Part shown: piece by piece, positions 6,748-15,933 of the stretch
How positions within the stretch are numbered: position 1 is the stretch's first letter
How the letters are laid out: every line of letters starts with the position of its first letter
Assembly: GCF_003264365.1 (NCBI RefSeq)
Contig: NZ_PYAK01000053.1
Location: 1-42,566 of the forward strand
Source: Micromonospora noduli
GTDB lineage: Bacteria; Actinomycetota; Actinomycetes; Mycobacteriales; Micromonosporaceae
DNA length: 42,566 bases
Reading direction: 5' to 3'
Program-made: the position numbers and the translations under genes
The notes under the pieces: generated by a model
The model's database searches: none
What the model saw: the letters and a program-made list of their open reading frames with translations, nothing else
What the model was told of the DNA's origin: nothing

Positions 6748-8538
6748 TCACCGGGTCTGTTCCAGCCAGGAGGCGTAGAGCAGGCCGTACACCGAGTCGG
6801 CGTCGCGAACCAGCTCGTCGTGCGGGCCGCGCTGCACCACCCGGCCCCGGTCCACCACGATCACCTCGTCGGCGGCCTGCGCCGTGGAGAGCCGGTGCGC
6901 GATGGCGAGGGTGGTCCGGCCCCGGGTGACCGCGTCCAGCGTGCGTTGCAACCGCACCTCCGTCGCCGGGTCCACCGCGCTGGTCGCCTCGTCGAGCACC
7001 AGCAGGTCCGGGTCGGCCACGTACGCGCGGGCCAACGCGACGAGCTGCCGCTCCCCGACGCTGAGCGCCTCGCCGCGCTCCCCGACCGGAGTGTCCAGGC
7101 CCGCCGGCAGACCCTCCAGCCAGTCCGACAGGCCCAGCTCGGTGAAGGCGGCGCTCAACTGCTCGTCGGTCAACTCCGGCCGGGCGAACCGGACGTTGTC
7201 CCCCACTGTCGCGTCGAAGAGGAACCCGTCCTGCGGCACCATCACCACGCGGGAGCGCAGCGAGCCGAACCGGACGTCGGTCAGCGGCACCCCGGACAGC
7301 AGCACCGCCCCGTCCGACGGGTCCATCAGTCGGGTCAGCAACTTGGCGAACGTGGTCTTGCCGCTGCCGGTCTCACCGACCACCGCCACCCGGCTCTTGG
7401 CCGGGATCTCCAGGTCGATGTCGTGCAGCACCGGCGGACCACCCGGATAGGCGAACCGCACACCGGAGAACCGGATGTCCAGCGGCCCGCCCGGCAGCTC
7501 CCGCCCCTGCTCCCCCGGGTCGGCCACGTCCGGGGCTACGTCCAGCACGTCCAGCACCCGACGCCAACCCGCGATCGCGTTCTGCGCCTCGTTGAGCACC
7601 TCGGTGGCGATCTGCACCGGCTGGATGAACAGCGTCACCAGGAAGAGGAACGCGGTCAGCTGGCCGATCGACAGCGTGCCGTCCACCCCCAACAGCACGC
7701 CGAGCACCACCACGCCGGCCAGCGCCACCCCCGCCGCCAACTCCCCGACCGAGCTGCCCACGATGCTGATCCGGATCGCCCGCTGCTGCGCCAGCCGCTG
7801 CCTGTCGATCGCCTCGTCCAGCCGCCGCTCGGTGCGCCCGGCGATCCCGTACGCCCGGATCACCGGCGCGCCCACCACGCTCTCGCCGATCGCGCCGAGC
7901 AACGTCCCGGTGCGTTGACGCACCGTCGCGTACGCGCTGCCGAGGCGACGTTGCAGCTGCCGGATGACGAACACCGCCGGCAGGAACGCGGCCAACACCA
8001 CCACTGTCAACTGCCAGGAGTACGCCAGCATGACGGCGGTGGTGACCACCAGCTGACCGAGGTTGACCAGCAGGATCACCCCGCCCCACTGGAGGAACTG
8101 GGTGATCTGGTCCACGTCGCTGGTGACCCGCGAGACCAGCGAACCGCGCCGCTCCGACTGCTGGTGCAACATCGACAGGTCGTGCACGTGGCGGAACGCG
8201 CGCGTGCGGACGTTGGCCAGAGCCGTCTCGCTGACCGTGAACAGCCGGCGCATCATCAGGTAGCCGCAGATCGTGGTGATCGTCAGGATCGCCGCGGTGA
8301 TCGCCACCACCGTCCAGACCACGTTCAGATCCAGACCACCGACGAGGCCCCGGTCGATGCCCTGCTGCACGGCGACCGGCACGGCAACCCGACCGACCAT
8401 GTAGACCAACGCCAGGGCCAACGTGCCGGCCAGACCGATCCGTAGCTCCGGCGAGAGCGCCAGGCCCCGACGCAGGGTCTGCCAGGTCGTCTCCTGCCGG
8501 GCCTCCGGCGTGTCACTCGTTTCCGTGGTCGCGCTCAC
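6748..8538 (-). CDS. Heterodimeric ABC exporter subunit with catalytic Walker B Glu
   Basis: A 596-residue half-transporter: an N-terminal six-helix exporter domain (about residues 30-320) and a C-terminal ATPase. Walker A is GETGSGKTTFAKLL; Walker B LLVLDEATSAVD keeps the catalytic Glu; the signature is the non-standard LSVGERQLV instead of LSGGQ. The H-loop is in IAHRLSTAQAADEV. The start GTG 8538 (VSATTETSDT) was chosen because the upstream frame lies in two tandem copies of a 59-bp intergenic repeat; AGAGG at the end of the second copy may be the ribosome-binding site. It is the second gene of the pair beginning at 10536. The altered signature pairs with the altered Walker B of the other subunit, as in heterodimeric exporters such as TM287/288. 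Substrate unknown. Confidence 0.92.
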   Translation of the reverse strand: MSATTETSDTPEARQETTWQTLRRGLALSPELRIGLAGTLALALVYMVGRVAVPVAVQQGIDRGLVGGLDLNVVWTVVAITAAILTITTICGYLMMRRLFTVSETALANVRTRAFRHVHDLSMLHQQSERRGSLVSRVTSDVDQITQFLQWGGVILLVNLGQLVVTTAVMLAYSWQLTVVVLAAFLPAVFVIRQLQRRLGSAYATVRQRTGTLLGAIGESVVGAPVIRAYGIAGRTERRLDEAIDRQRLAQQRAIRISIVGSSVGELAAGVALAGVVVLGVLLGVDGTLSIGQLTAFLFLVTLFIQPVQIATEVLNEAQNAIAGWRRVLDVLDVAPDVADPGEQGRELPGGPLDIRFSGVRFAYPGGPPVLHDIDLEIPAKSRVAVVGETGSGKTTFAKLLTRLMDPSDGAVLLSGVPLTDVRFGSLRSRVVMVPQDGFLFDATVGDNVRFARPELTDEQLSAAFTELGLSDWLEGLPAGLDTPVGERGEALSVGERQLVALARAYVADPDLLVLDEATSAVDPATEVRLQRTLDAVTRGRTTLAIAHRLSTAQAADEVIVVDRGRVVQRGPHDELVRDADSVYGLLYASWLEQTR

Positions 8539-8542
8539 CGGG

Positions 8543-8601
8543 CCCGCCTCTCGTTCGCGACTGCGGGACTCCGCTGCGCTGCACTCCTCGCGCTCACCGG
8601 T
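8543..8601 (-). repeat. 59-bp intercistronic repeat, copy 4 (tandem)
   Basis: On the minus strand it begins ACCGGTGAGCGCGAGGAGTG, continues CAGCGCAGCGGAGTCCCGCA and ends GTCGCGAACGAGAGGCGGG. It directly follows copy 3 and differs from it at a few positions. Its end provides AGAGG before the GTG at 8538, and that start region (GGTGAGCGCGA) itself repeats the head of the unit. Confidence 0.9.
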
Positions 8602-8660
8602 CTGGCCTTTCGTTCGCGACTGCGGGGCTCCGCTGCGCTGCACTCCTCGCGCTCACCGGT
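8602..8660 (-). repeat. 59-bp intercistronic repeat, copy 3 (tandem)
   Basis: On the minus strand it begins ACCGGTGAGCGCGAGGAGTG; the TGA in this head (8653-8655) is the stop codon of the upstream ABC gene. It contains a possible stem formed by CGCGA and TCGCG, with GCGG/CCGC inside. Copy 4 follows head to tail. Confidence 0.9.
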
Positions 8661-10536
8661 CCACCTCGATCTCCAGGCCCGACGGCAGCGGTGCCACGTC
8701 GTCGCCGTAGGAACTTTCCTGTGCCCGCTCCACCTCGGCCTGCTCGTAGGCGGTGACCAGGTCGACGTAACCGGGCACGGTGGCCAACAACTCGGTGTGG
8801 GTGCCCCGGGCGACCACCCGTCCCTGCTCCACGTAGATGACCTCGTCGGCGAGCGCGATGGTGGCCCGGCGGTACGCCACCACCAGGATCGACGCGGCCG
8901 GAACTCCCGCCTGCGTGGTCGACGACCGCAGCCCCGCCAGGATGGCCGCCTCCACTCGAGGATCGACAGCGCTTGTCGCGTCGTCGAGCACCAGCAGGCG
9001 CGGTCGACCGGCCAGCGCGCGGGCCAGTGTGAGCCGCTGCCGCTGACCGCCGGAGAGCGAGGTGCCCCGCTCGCCGACCATGGTGTCCAGACCATCGGGC
9101 AGCGCGGCGACGAACCCGTCCGCCTCGGCCAGCCGCAGCGCCGCCCAGACCACCTCGTCGTCGACACCGGGCCGGTCGAGGGCGATGTTGGCGCGCACCG
9201 TGTCGTCGAAGATGAAGGGCACCTGGGCGACCAGGGCCACCGTGCCGGCCAACGACGCGGAGGTCAGCTCGCGCACGTCCACGCCGTCCAGGCTCACAGT
9301 GCCGGAGTCCGGGTCGACGAGGCGCACCGCCAGCGAGGCGATGGTGGACTTGCCGGCGCCGGTCGGCCCCACCAGGGCCACCGTCTTACCGGACGGCACC
9401 GTGAAGCCGACCTCGCCGAGGACCTGCGCGCCGGGCGGGTGCGCTTCGGCCGGCGGGTAGGAGTAGTGCACGTCGGTGAAGGTGAGGGTGGCCGGGCCGG
9501 CGCCGGCCGGGTCGAGCACCCGCTGCCCGTACGGCATCTCGCCGGTGGCGTCGAGCACCCGGCGCACCCGGTCCCACCCGGCGACGCTGCGCGGCAGCTC
9601 GGCCAGCACCCAACCGATGGCCCGCACCGGGAAGGCCAGCACTGTGAAGAGGAAGGCCACGCTGACCAGCTCGGTCACGCTGATCGCGCCCTGGCGCAGC
9701 CGGAACGCCCCGACCACCAGTACGGCCAGGGTGCCGAGGCTGGGCAGTGTCTCCAGCAGCGGGTCGAAGATGCCGCGCAGCCGGCCGACAGCGATCAGCG
9801 AGTCGCGCAGCTCACCGGCGCGGCCCGCGAACCGGGCGGTCTCCTGGGCCTCGCGGCCCATCGTCTTGACCACCAGGGCGCCGTCGAAGCTCTCGTGGGC
9901 GATGCCGCTGACCTCGGCGCGCAGGCGCTGCGCCCGGGCCTGCCGGGGGGCCATCCGGCGGGAGTAGACGACGTTGAGCGCGAACAGCGCGGGGAAGACC
10001 GCGAGCCCGACCAGGGCGAGCGCCCAGTCGGTGGCGAAGAGCGACACGATCGCGCCGACCAGCATCACCAACGTGCCGACGGCGAACGGCAGCGGCGCGA
10101 TCGGGTACCAGGCCGCCTCCACGTCGGAGTTGGCGTTGGAGAGCAGGGTGCCGGTGGAGTTGCGGTGGTGCCAGGACAGCGGCAGCTCCAGGTACCGACG
10201 GGTCACCCTGCGGCGGTAGGAGGCCTGGAGGCGGTACTGCATGTAACCGGCGCCGAGCCGGCGGCCGAAGATGCCCGCCACCCGCAGCACGCTGATCCCG
10301 AACAACGCGGCCGCGGCCAGCGCCAGGGTGCCGGCGCCCACCTCGCCGCGTTCGATGGCCGGAAGCGCCACCTCACCGATGACCGACCCGACCACCCGGG
10401 CGCTGACAATGATCATCCCGCCGAAGAGCACGCTGCCGACGACCGCCACCGCGAAGATCCGCGGCTGCTCACGGATCGCCTGCCGCAGGACCCCCAGCCC
10501 TCGACTGAGAACGTCCCGACTTGTCTTGCTCGCCAC
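8653..10536 (-). CDS. Heterodimeric ABC exporter subunit with degenerate Walker B
   Basis: A 627-residue half-transporter with an N-terminal exporter membrane domain (about residues 20-320) and a C-terminal ATPase. Walker A is GPTGAGKSTIASL, the signature LSGGQRQRLTLARAL is canonical, but Walker B reads LLVLDDATSAVD with Asp in place of the catalytic Glu; the H-loop His is replaced (VVAYRRATIALADEV). These changes mark the subunit that forms the degenerate ATP site of a heterodimeric exporter; the partner follows 114 nt downstream. The start GTG 10536 has GGGGGAGA a few nt upstream; a TTG at 10560 is less likely. The genes TM287/288, BmrCD and Rv1272c/Rv1273c show the same division of labour. 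Substrate unknown. Confidence 0.92.
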   Translation of the reverse strand: MASKTSRDVLSRGLGVLRQAIREQPRIFAVAVVGSVLFGGMIIVSARVVGSVIGEVALPAIERGEVGAGTLALAAAALFGISVLRVAGIFGRRLGAGYMQYRLQASYRRRVTRRYLELPLSWHHRNSTGTLLSNANSDVEAAWYPIAPLPFAVGTLVMLVGAIVSLFATDWALALVGLAVFPALFALNVVYSRRMAPRQARAQRLRAEVSGIAHESFDGALVVKTMGREAQETARFAGRAGELRDSLIAVGRLRGIFDPLLETLPSLGTLAVLVVGAFRLRQGAISVTELVSVAFLFTVLAFPVRAIGWVLAELPRSVAGWDRVRRVLDATGEMPYGQRVLDPAGAGPATLTFTDVHYSYPPAEAHPPGAQVLGEVGFTVPSGKTVALVGPTGAGKSTIASLAVRLVDPDSGTVSLDGVDVRELTSASLAGTVALVAQVPFIFDDTVRANIALDRPGVDDEVVWAALRLAEADGFVAALPDGLDTMVGERGTSLSGGQRQRLTLARALAGRPRLLVLDDATSAVDPRVEAAILAGLRSSTTQAGVPAASILVVAYRRATIALADEVIYVEQGRVVARGTHTELLATVPGYVDLVTAYEQAEVERAQESSYGDDVAPLPSGLEIEVDR

Positions 10537-10708
10537 GCTCTCCCCCGCCGTAAGCCGCAATTATCTCCCTCATCCTTACCGGTCGGGGCCAGTGCCGCCG
10601 ACCCTGACTGGATATGTCGACCATCACGTACCGGACGGCGGCCTGCCGCAGGCGCCGACCGCCGTCCGGTGTCGCGCGCCGACGGGCCACCGGGCCTACG
10701 ATCGGGCC
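10537..10708. promoter_or_regulatory. Divergent promoter region, leaderless on the plus side
   Basis: 172 bp between the ABC exporter (minus) and the TIGR03085-type gene (plus). On the plus strand TACGAT (10697-10702) stands 6 nt before the ATG at 10709, so transcription would begin at the start codon. On the minus strand GGGGGAGA near 10540-10547 is the ribosome-binding site for GTG 10536. I see no operator. Confidence 0.45.
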
Positions 10709-11338
10709 ATGCCGCGGTACGCCCGAGCCGAGCGCGAGGCGCTGGCCGATCTTCTACTGGCCCTCGGGCCGGACGCCCCGACCATCAACGAGGGCTGGGC
10801 GACCCGTGACCTCGCCGCGCATCTGGTGCTGCGGGAGCGCCGTCCGGACGCGGCGGGTGGGATCGTGCTGCCGCCGCTGCGCGGCTATTCCGAGCGGGTC
10901 CGTCGGCGACTCGCCGCACGGCCCTACCCCGAGCTGGTGGCACAGGTGCGCCGACCGCCGCTGTGGAGCCCGGTCAGCAACCCGCTGACTGACGAGTTGG
11001 CCAACACGATGGAGTTCTTCATCCATCACGAGGACGTCCGGCGGGCCGGCACCGGGTGGCAGCCGCGCGTTCTGCCCACCGGCCTGCAGAGCGCGCTCTG
11101 GAAACGCGCGGCCCCGATGGCCCGGCTGGCACTGCGGCGCTTTCCGGCCGACCTCTACGTGCAGGCGCCCGGCCACGGTGAGGTCTCCCTCGGTCGCGGT
11201 GGTGAGCCACTGCGCCTGGTCGGCGCCCCGGCCGAGTTGGTGCTGTTCTTCTCCGGCCGGCAACGGGTGGCCCGGGTCCAACTGAACGGCTCGGCGGAGG
11301 CTGCTCGGCGGCTGCGCGCCGCCAACCTGGGCATGTGA
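10709..11338 (+). CDS. TIGR03085-type (MDMPI/DinB-like) protein
   Basis: 209 residues. MPRYARAEREALADLLLALG followed by TINEGWATRDLAAHLVLRERRP matches the N-terminal helical bundle of mycothiol-dependent maleylpyruvate-isomerase-like (DinB-like) proteins, and NTMEFFIHHEDVRRA supplies the conserved HHEDVRRA segment of the TIGR03085 family. Proteins of this family are thought to bind a metal and may use mycothiol; the substrate is unknown. The start ATG 10709 agrees with the family and with a -10 element (TACGAT) 6 nt upstream. It is transcribed away from the ABC exporter and ends 126 nt before the terpene synthase. Confidence 0.82.
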   Translation: MPRYARAEREALADLLLALGPDAPTINEGWATRDLAAHLVLRERRPDAAGGIVLPPLRGYSERVRRRLAARPYPELVAQVRRPPLWSPVSNPLTDELANTMEFFIHHEDVRRAGTGWQPRVLPTGLQSALWKRAAPMARLALRRFPADLYVQAPGHGEVSLGRGGEPLRLVGAPAELVLFFSGRQRVARVQLNGSAEAARRLRAANLGM

Positions 11339-11368
11339 CCGCCTGTACTTAAACGGTCACGATATGCC

Positions 11369-11383
11369 TGTGGAATTTCCACA
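11369..11383. promoter_or_regulatory. 15-bp perfect palindrome upstream of the terpene synthase
   Basis: TGTGGAATTTCCACA is a perfect inverted repeat (7-bp arms, single central T) about 82 nt before the GTG start at 11465, in the only AT-rich part of the intergenic region. It has the size and symmetry of a regulator binding site. The outer GTG/CAC triplets recall Crp-like sites but the spacing is not the usual six. Regulator unknown. Confidence 0.5.
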
Positions 11384-11464
11384 CCCAACGATACACGCCG
11401 ATAGCTTCTCCCGTACGCTTCACCGCGCCGCTCCGCGCCGGGCGGCACGGAGTGGGGGCACACT

Positions 11465-12412
11465 GTGCGGGACTTCGCGATTTCGGCGCTGCGGGAACCC
11501 CCGTTTCCCACGGGGCGCCACGGCGCCACGGACCAGGTGGCGAGTGAAAGCATCGAATGGGCGCGCACGTTCGGGCTGGTCGATTCCAGCCAACGCGTAC
11601 ACCGCCTGGAACGGGCCGACGCCGCCGGACTGGCCGGCCGCGCCTGCCCGGACGGCTCGGTGGACGGCCTACGGCTGCTCACAGACCTGATCAGCTGGCT
11701 CTTCGTGATGGACGACGCCTGCGACGAGGACGGCCTCGGTGCCGACCCGGCCCGACTGGGCCCGGCGATCAGCACCCTGCTCGACGTGCTGGACCGCTGC
11801 GGTGACCCGTACGTCGCACCGCCCGCCGTCGGGCCACTGGGCGACGCGCTGCACGACCTCTGCCGCCGGACCCGACTGCACGATCACGCCGGACTGCTGC
11901 TGCGGTTCGTCAGCCAGATGCGCGAGTACCTGCTGGCGCTGCTCTGGGAGGCGGGCAACCGGGAACGTCGGCGCGTACCCGAGGTGGCGGAGTACGTGCA
12001 GCTGCGCCGGCACATCGGCGGCGTGCACCCCTGCCTCACCCTGACCGACCTGGCGTCGACGCGGCCCTCCGGGCCGGCCCAGCGCGCCGACCCGGGGCTG
12101 GTCGCCCTGGACCTGCTGGCGGTGGACCTGGTCTGCTGGTGCAACGACCTCTTCTCCTACGGCAAGGAGAGCCAGGCCGACCCGGACGCGCACAACCTGG
12201 TCACGGTGCTCGCCAAGGACAGCGGCACGGACGAGGTGACAGCGCTCCGGAGTGCGGCACACCGGTTCAACCAGGGGTTGGCGACGTACCTGGACGCGGA
12301 GGGGGCGCTGCGCGCCGCCGGCGACGACGGGATCCGCGACGCCCTGGCGGCCCGGCGCAACTGGGTCCGGGCGACCTACGACTGGTCAGTGGTGGCTGCC
12401 CGGTACGCCTGA
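11465..12412 (+). CDS. Class I terpene synthase
   Basis: 315 residues from GTG 11465, with GGAGTGGGGG upstream. It cyclises a prenyl diphosphate (farnesyl or geranyl diphosphate, not decidable here) by metal-triggered ionisation. Visible active-site parts: aspartate-rich motif DDACDE (83-88), pyrophosphate-sensor Arg R181, exactly 46 residues before the NSE triad, with G185 at the effector position, NSE triad NDLFSYGKE (227-235), and a C-terminal RY (313-314). All catalytic parts are intact. No prenyltransferase, P450 or other tailoring gene is adjacent, so it appears to act alone or with distant genes. The tnpB element begins 44 nt after its stop codon. Confidence 0.93.
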   Translation: MRDFAISALREPPFPTGRHGATDQVASESIEWARTFGLVDSSQRVHRLERADAAGLAGRACPDGSVDGLRLLTDLISWLFVMDDACDEDGLGADPARLGPAISTLLDVLDRCGDPYVAPPAVGPLGDALHDLCRRTRLHDHAGLLLRFVSQMREYLLALLWEAGNRERRRVPEVAEYVQLRRHIGGVHPCLTLTDLASTRPSGPAQRADPGLVALDLLAVDLVCWCNDLFSYGKESQADPDAHNLVTVLAKDSGTDEVTALRSAAHRFNQGLATYLDAEGALRAAGDDGIRDALAARRNWVRATYDWSVVAARYA

Positions 12413-12455
12413 TCGGCCGTACCGGTTGATGGGATGGGACGGACGATCACCAGGG

Positions 12456-12486
12456 CTAGTGCGGTGTCCATGAACGTTCACCGGGT
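12456..12486 (+). repeat. Terminal inverted repeat, tnpB 3-prime end
   Basis: CTAGTGCGGTGTCCAT, then GA, ACGTT, CA, CCGGGT. The TAG (minus strand, 12456-12458) is also the stop codon of the tnpB frame. It contains the 10-bp palindrome TGAACGTTCA (12471-12480), which is not kept at the other end. Confidence 0.88.
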
Positions 12487-13915
12487 GTCCGGTGGTCGTT
12501 GTGGATCCTCGCCTTGTGGGCGAGCGACTCCCCACCGAGTGGTGGGGCGGGCCACCGCGGGCCAACTGATCCTCGCGCCACGCGTGGGCGGCGGGGATCA
12601 CGTCGGGACTGGCCGGCACCGGGAAGATGCCGTCCGGCTCGACGGTGCGTGAGCACCTCCGACAACACAACAGCTGTCGGGGTGGTGGGTCCGCCGCCCG
12701 GGCTACGGGTGGCGATGGTGGCAGCCGCGACCAGGTCACGGTGCCCGGAAAACCGGCAGTGCGGGCAGGACAGGGTCCGCCCACGGGGTTTCGGTACCCG
12801 CCGCTGGCAGGCAGGGCAGGTCGAGGACGTGCCACGTTCGTTCACGAGACACAGCGTGATACCGGACAGCGTGGCCTTGTCGGTGAGGACCTGCAAGAGC
12901 CGACCGACCTGCCACTGCCGCAACCGCAACCGCAACCGCAGGTTGTGCCGCCGCCCGGCCTCGATGTCAAGCACCCCACGCGGGTCCCCGACGCGCAGCT
13001 CACCGATACGCTGTTCTACCGCCCACGACACGACCGAACGGGCGGCTTCGTGCTGGGCCTGACGGACCCTGCGCCGATGCCGGCCCTCCACCATGCGGGC
13101 GCGGCGCCGGTACTTGCGCCACCGCCGCGAACCCCGCTGACCCGGCTTCGGCGCCCGGCGAGCGACCGCCCGGCGGCGGGCTTTCGTGTCAGCCAGGTGC
13201 ATGCGGTGCTCCGCGCGGATCGCCCGCCCTGACACCAGCAACCCCGCACCGTCCGGGCCCGTCACCGCGTACGGATGGATGATCCCCAGGTCCACCCCAG
13301 CGACCCGACCCGGGTCCGGTCCAGCGCCGACCGGATAGGTCGCGATCGGAATCTCAGCACTCAAATCCAAGAACAGCCGACCGCCCTCACACAGCAGCGT
13401 GATCGAGCGGACCTGCTCAAGCGGGTACGGCACCTCCCTCGCCAACCTCACCCACAACGGCGCCGCGCCCCTGCCCACCGGGATCCGGACCCGACGCCCG
13501 TCCAGGACGAACGTGCCGTGATGCCAACGCACCGGCACCAACCCCCGTCGCCGACGCGGGAACCCCGCCGACACGTCACGTCCTTACGCCGCTTCGCTGC
13601 CGCGAACCACGCGTCGGAAAACCGGCGCAACACCGACCGGGCCCCCGCCGAGTCCAACTCGGCGAACGTGCCCGGCCCCGAGGCCGCCAACTCCCGACAC
13701 AACTCCTGATAGCCGGACAACGGCGCGTCCCGACGGCGGCGCCGCCACGCGTTCACCTCCAACACACACGCCCACACATCACCAGCCGAACGCAGCAACC
13801 CAAAACACCGCCGCCGCTGCCCTGGCGTCACCCGCAACGCCACCCGCGCGGTGCGATACACCACCCGAGGCGCGGCCGGATCCCGACGACGAGGCATAAC
13901 CAAACCCAACACCAT
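12456..13915 (-). pseudogene. tnpB: tnpB (RNA-guided nuclease family, OrfB), frameshifted
   Basis: The N-terminal third (from ATG 13915 or 13897) contains YRTARVALRVTPGQRRRCFG and ends FAAAKRRKDV; the rest continues in another frame as SAGFPRRRRGLVPVRW. The break is a tandem 5-bp duplication, CACGTCACGT (13572-13581); with one copy the protein reads KRRKDVSAGFPRRRR without interruption. Numbering from 13574, the RuvC domain has D95 (VAGVDLGIIHPYAVT) and D280 (GHRDLVAA), and the zinc ribbon has C253, C256, C270 and C273. The usual EDL motif is replaced by GDPRG (196-200), and E246 in VNERGTSSTC could be the relocated catalytic Glu known in some TnpB groups. A 92-residue tail runs to the terminal repeat. 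Probably inactive unless the frame is corrected. Confidence 0.88.
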
Positions 13916-13942
13916 CGGTACGACAAAACCCCCCGGCCGCCA

Positions 13943-13973
13943 ACCCGGCAAACGTAAATGGACACCGCACTAG
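13943..13973 (-). repeat. Terminal inverted repeat, tnpB 5-prime end
   Basis: On the minus strand CTAGTGCGGTGTCCAT, then TT, ACGTT, TG, CCGGGT. It is the inverted counterpart of 12456-12486. Read on the plus strand it supplies an ATG (13958) that artificially extends the acyl-CoA synthetase frame. Confidence 0.88.
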
Positions 13974-14017
13974 CCGATGCACGGTGCCACGCAATACTCT
14001 TCGGTAACCATCATGAC
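13974..14017 (+). promoter_or_regulatory. Possible promoter of the acyl-CoA synthetase
   Basis: TACTCT (13995-14000) fits the TANNNT -10 pattern and would start transcription about 10 nt before the GTG at 14018. Its -35 region would fall at the boundary of or inside the tnpB element, so the insertion may have replaced or altered upstream control. Confidence 0.35.
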
Positions 14018-15886
<1,869 letters not shown>

Positions 15887-15893
15887 GCCGGCC

Positions 15894-15933
15894 GAGGGTC
15901 CCGTGCCGGCGAGGAAGCCGGCACGGGGCCCTC
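15894..15933. terminator. Bidirectional hairpin between convergent genes
   Basis: A 17-bp inverted repeat (15894-15910 with 15917-15933) around the loop GAGGAA, with a single G-T type mismatch. It lies 7 nt after the acyl-CoA synthetase stop and touches the stop codon of the LtrA-like gene on the other strand. No clear T-tract follows, as is common in actinomycetes. Confidence 0.85.

Larger units (their letters stand above)
12456..13973 (-). mobile_element. tnpB-only element with 31-nt imperfect terminal inverted repeats
   Basis: Both ends carry the same 16 bp, CTAGTGCGGTGTCCAT, in inverted orientation (12456-12471 and 13958-13973). Similarity continues inward as two variable bases, ACGTT, two variable bases, CCGGGT, so 27 of 31 terminal bases agree. 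The outermost CTAG may be a 4-bp target duplication, or TA a 2-bp one. Between the ends lies a single gene, a frameshifted tnpB; no TnpA, serine recombinase or DDE transposase is present. IS200/IS605 and IS607 elements normally lack terminal inverted repeats, so the mobiliser is probably a DDE enzyme encoded elsewhere (inference). It is inserted between the terpene synthase and the acyl-CoA synthetase. Confidence 0.85.

Noticed and set aside
6031..8445. 804-codon open frame on the plus strand
   Set aside because: It mirrors the DUF2470 and ABC exporter genes. Composition (His, Arg, Gln, Gly) is that of a codon-shadow frame.
8797..10809. 670-codon open frame on the plus strand
   Set aside because: Shadow of the second ABC exporter subunit, crossing its promoter region and running into the next gene in the wrong frame.
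11364..11690. 108-codon frame beginning at the palindrome before the terpene synthase
   Set aside because: It overlaps the terpene synthase in another frame and shows no recognisable domain; the region before 11465 looks regulatory.
12456..13574. The long tnpB fragment as a complete transposase
   Set aside because: It lacks the N-terminal domain, which lies in another frame upstream, and its start codon sits in the 5-bp duplication.
13974..13990. Long target duplication next to the tnpB element
   Set aside because: Outside CTAG the two flanks (CAGGG and CCGATG) do not match, so the duplication cannot be longer than 4 bp.
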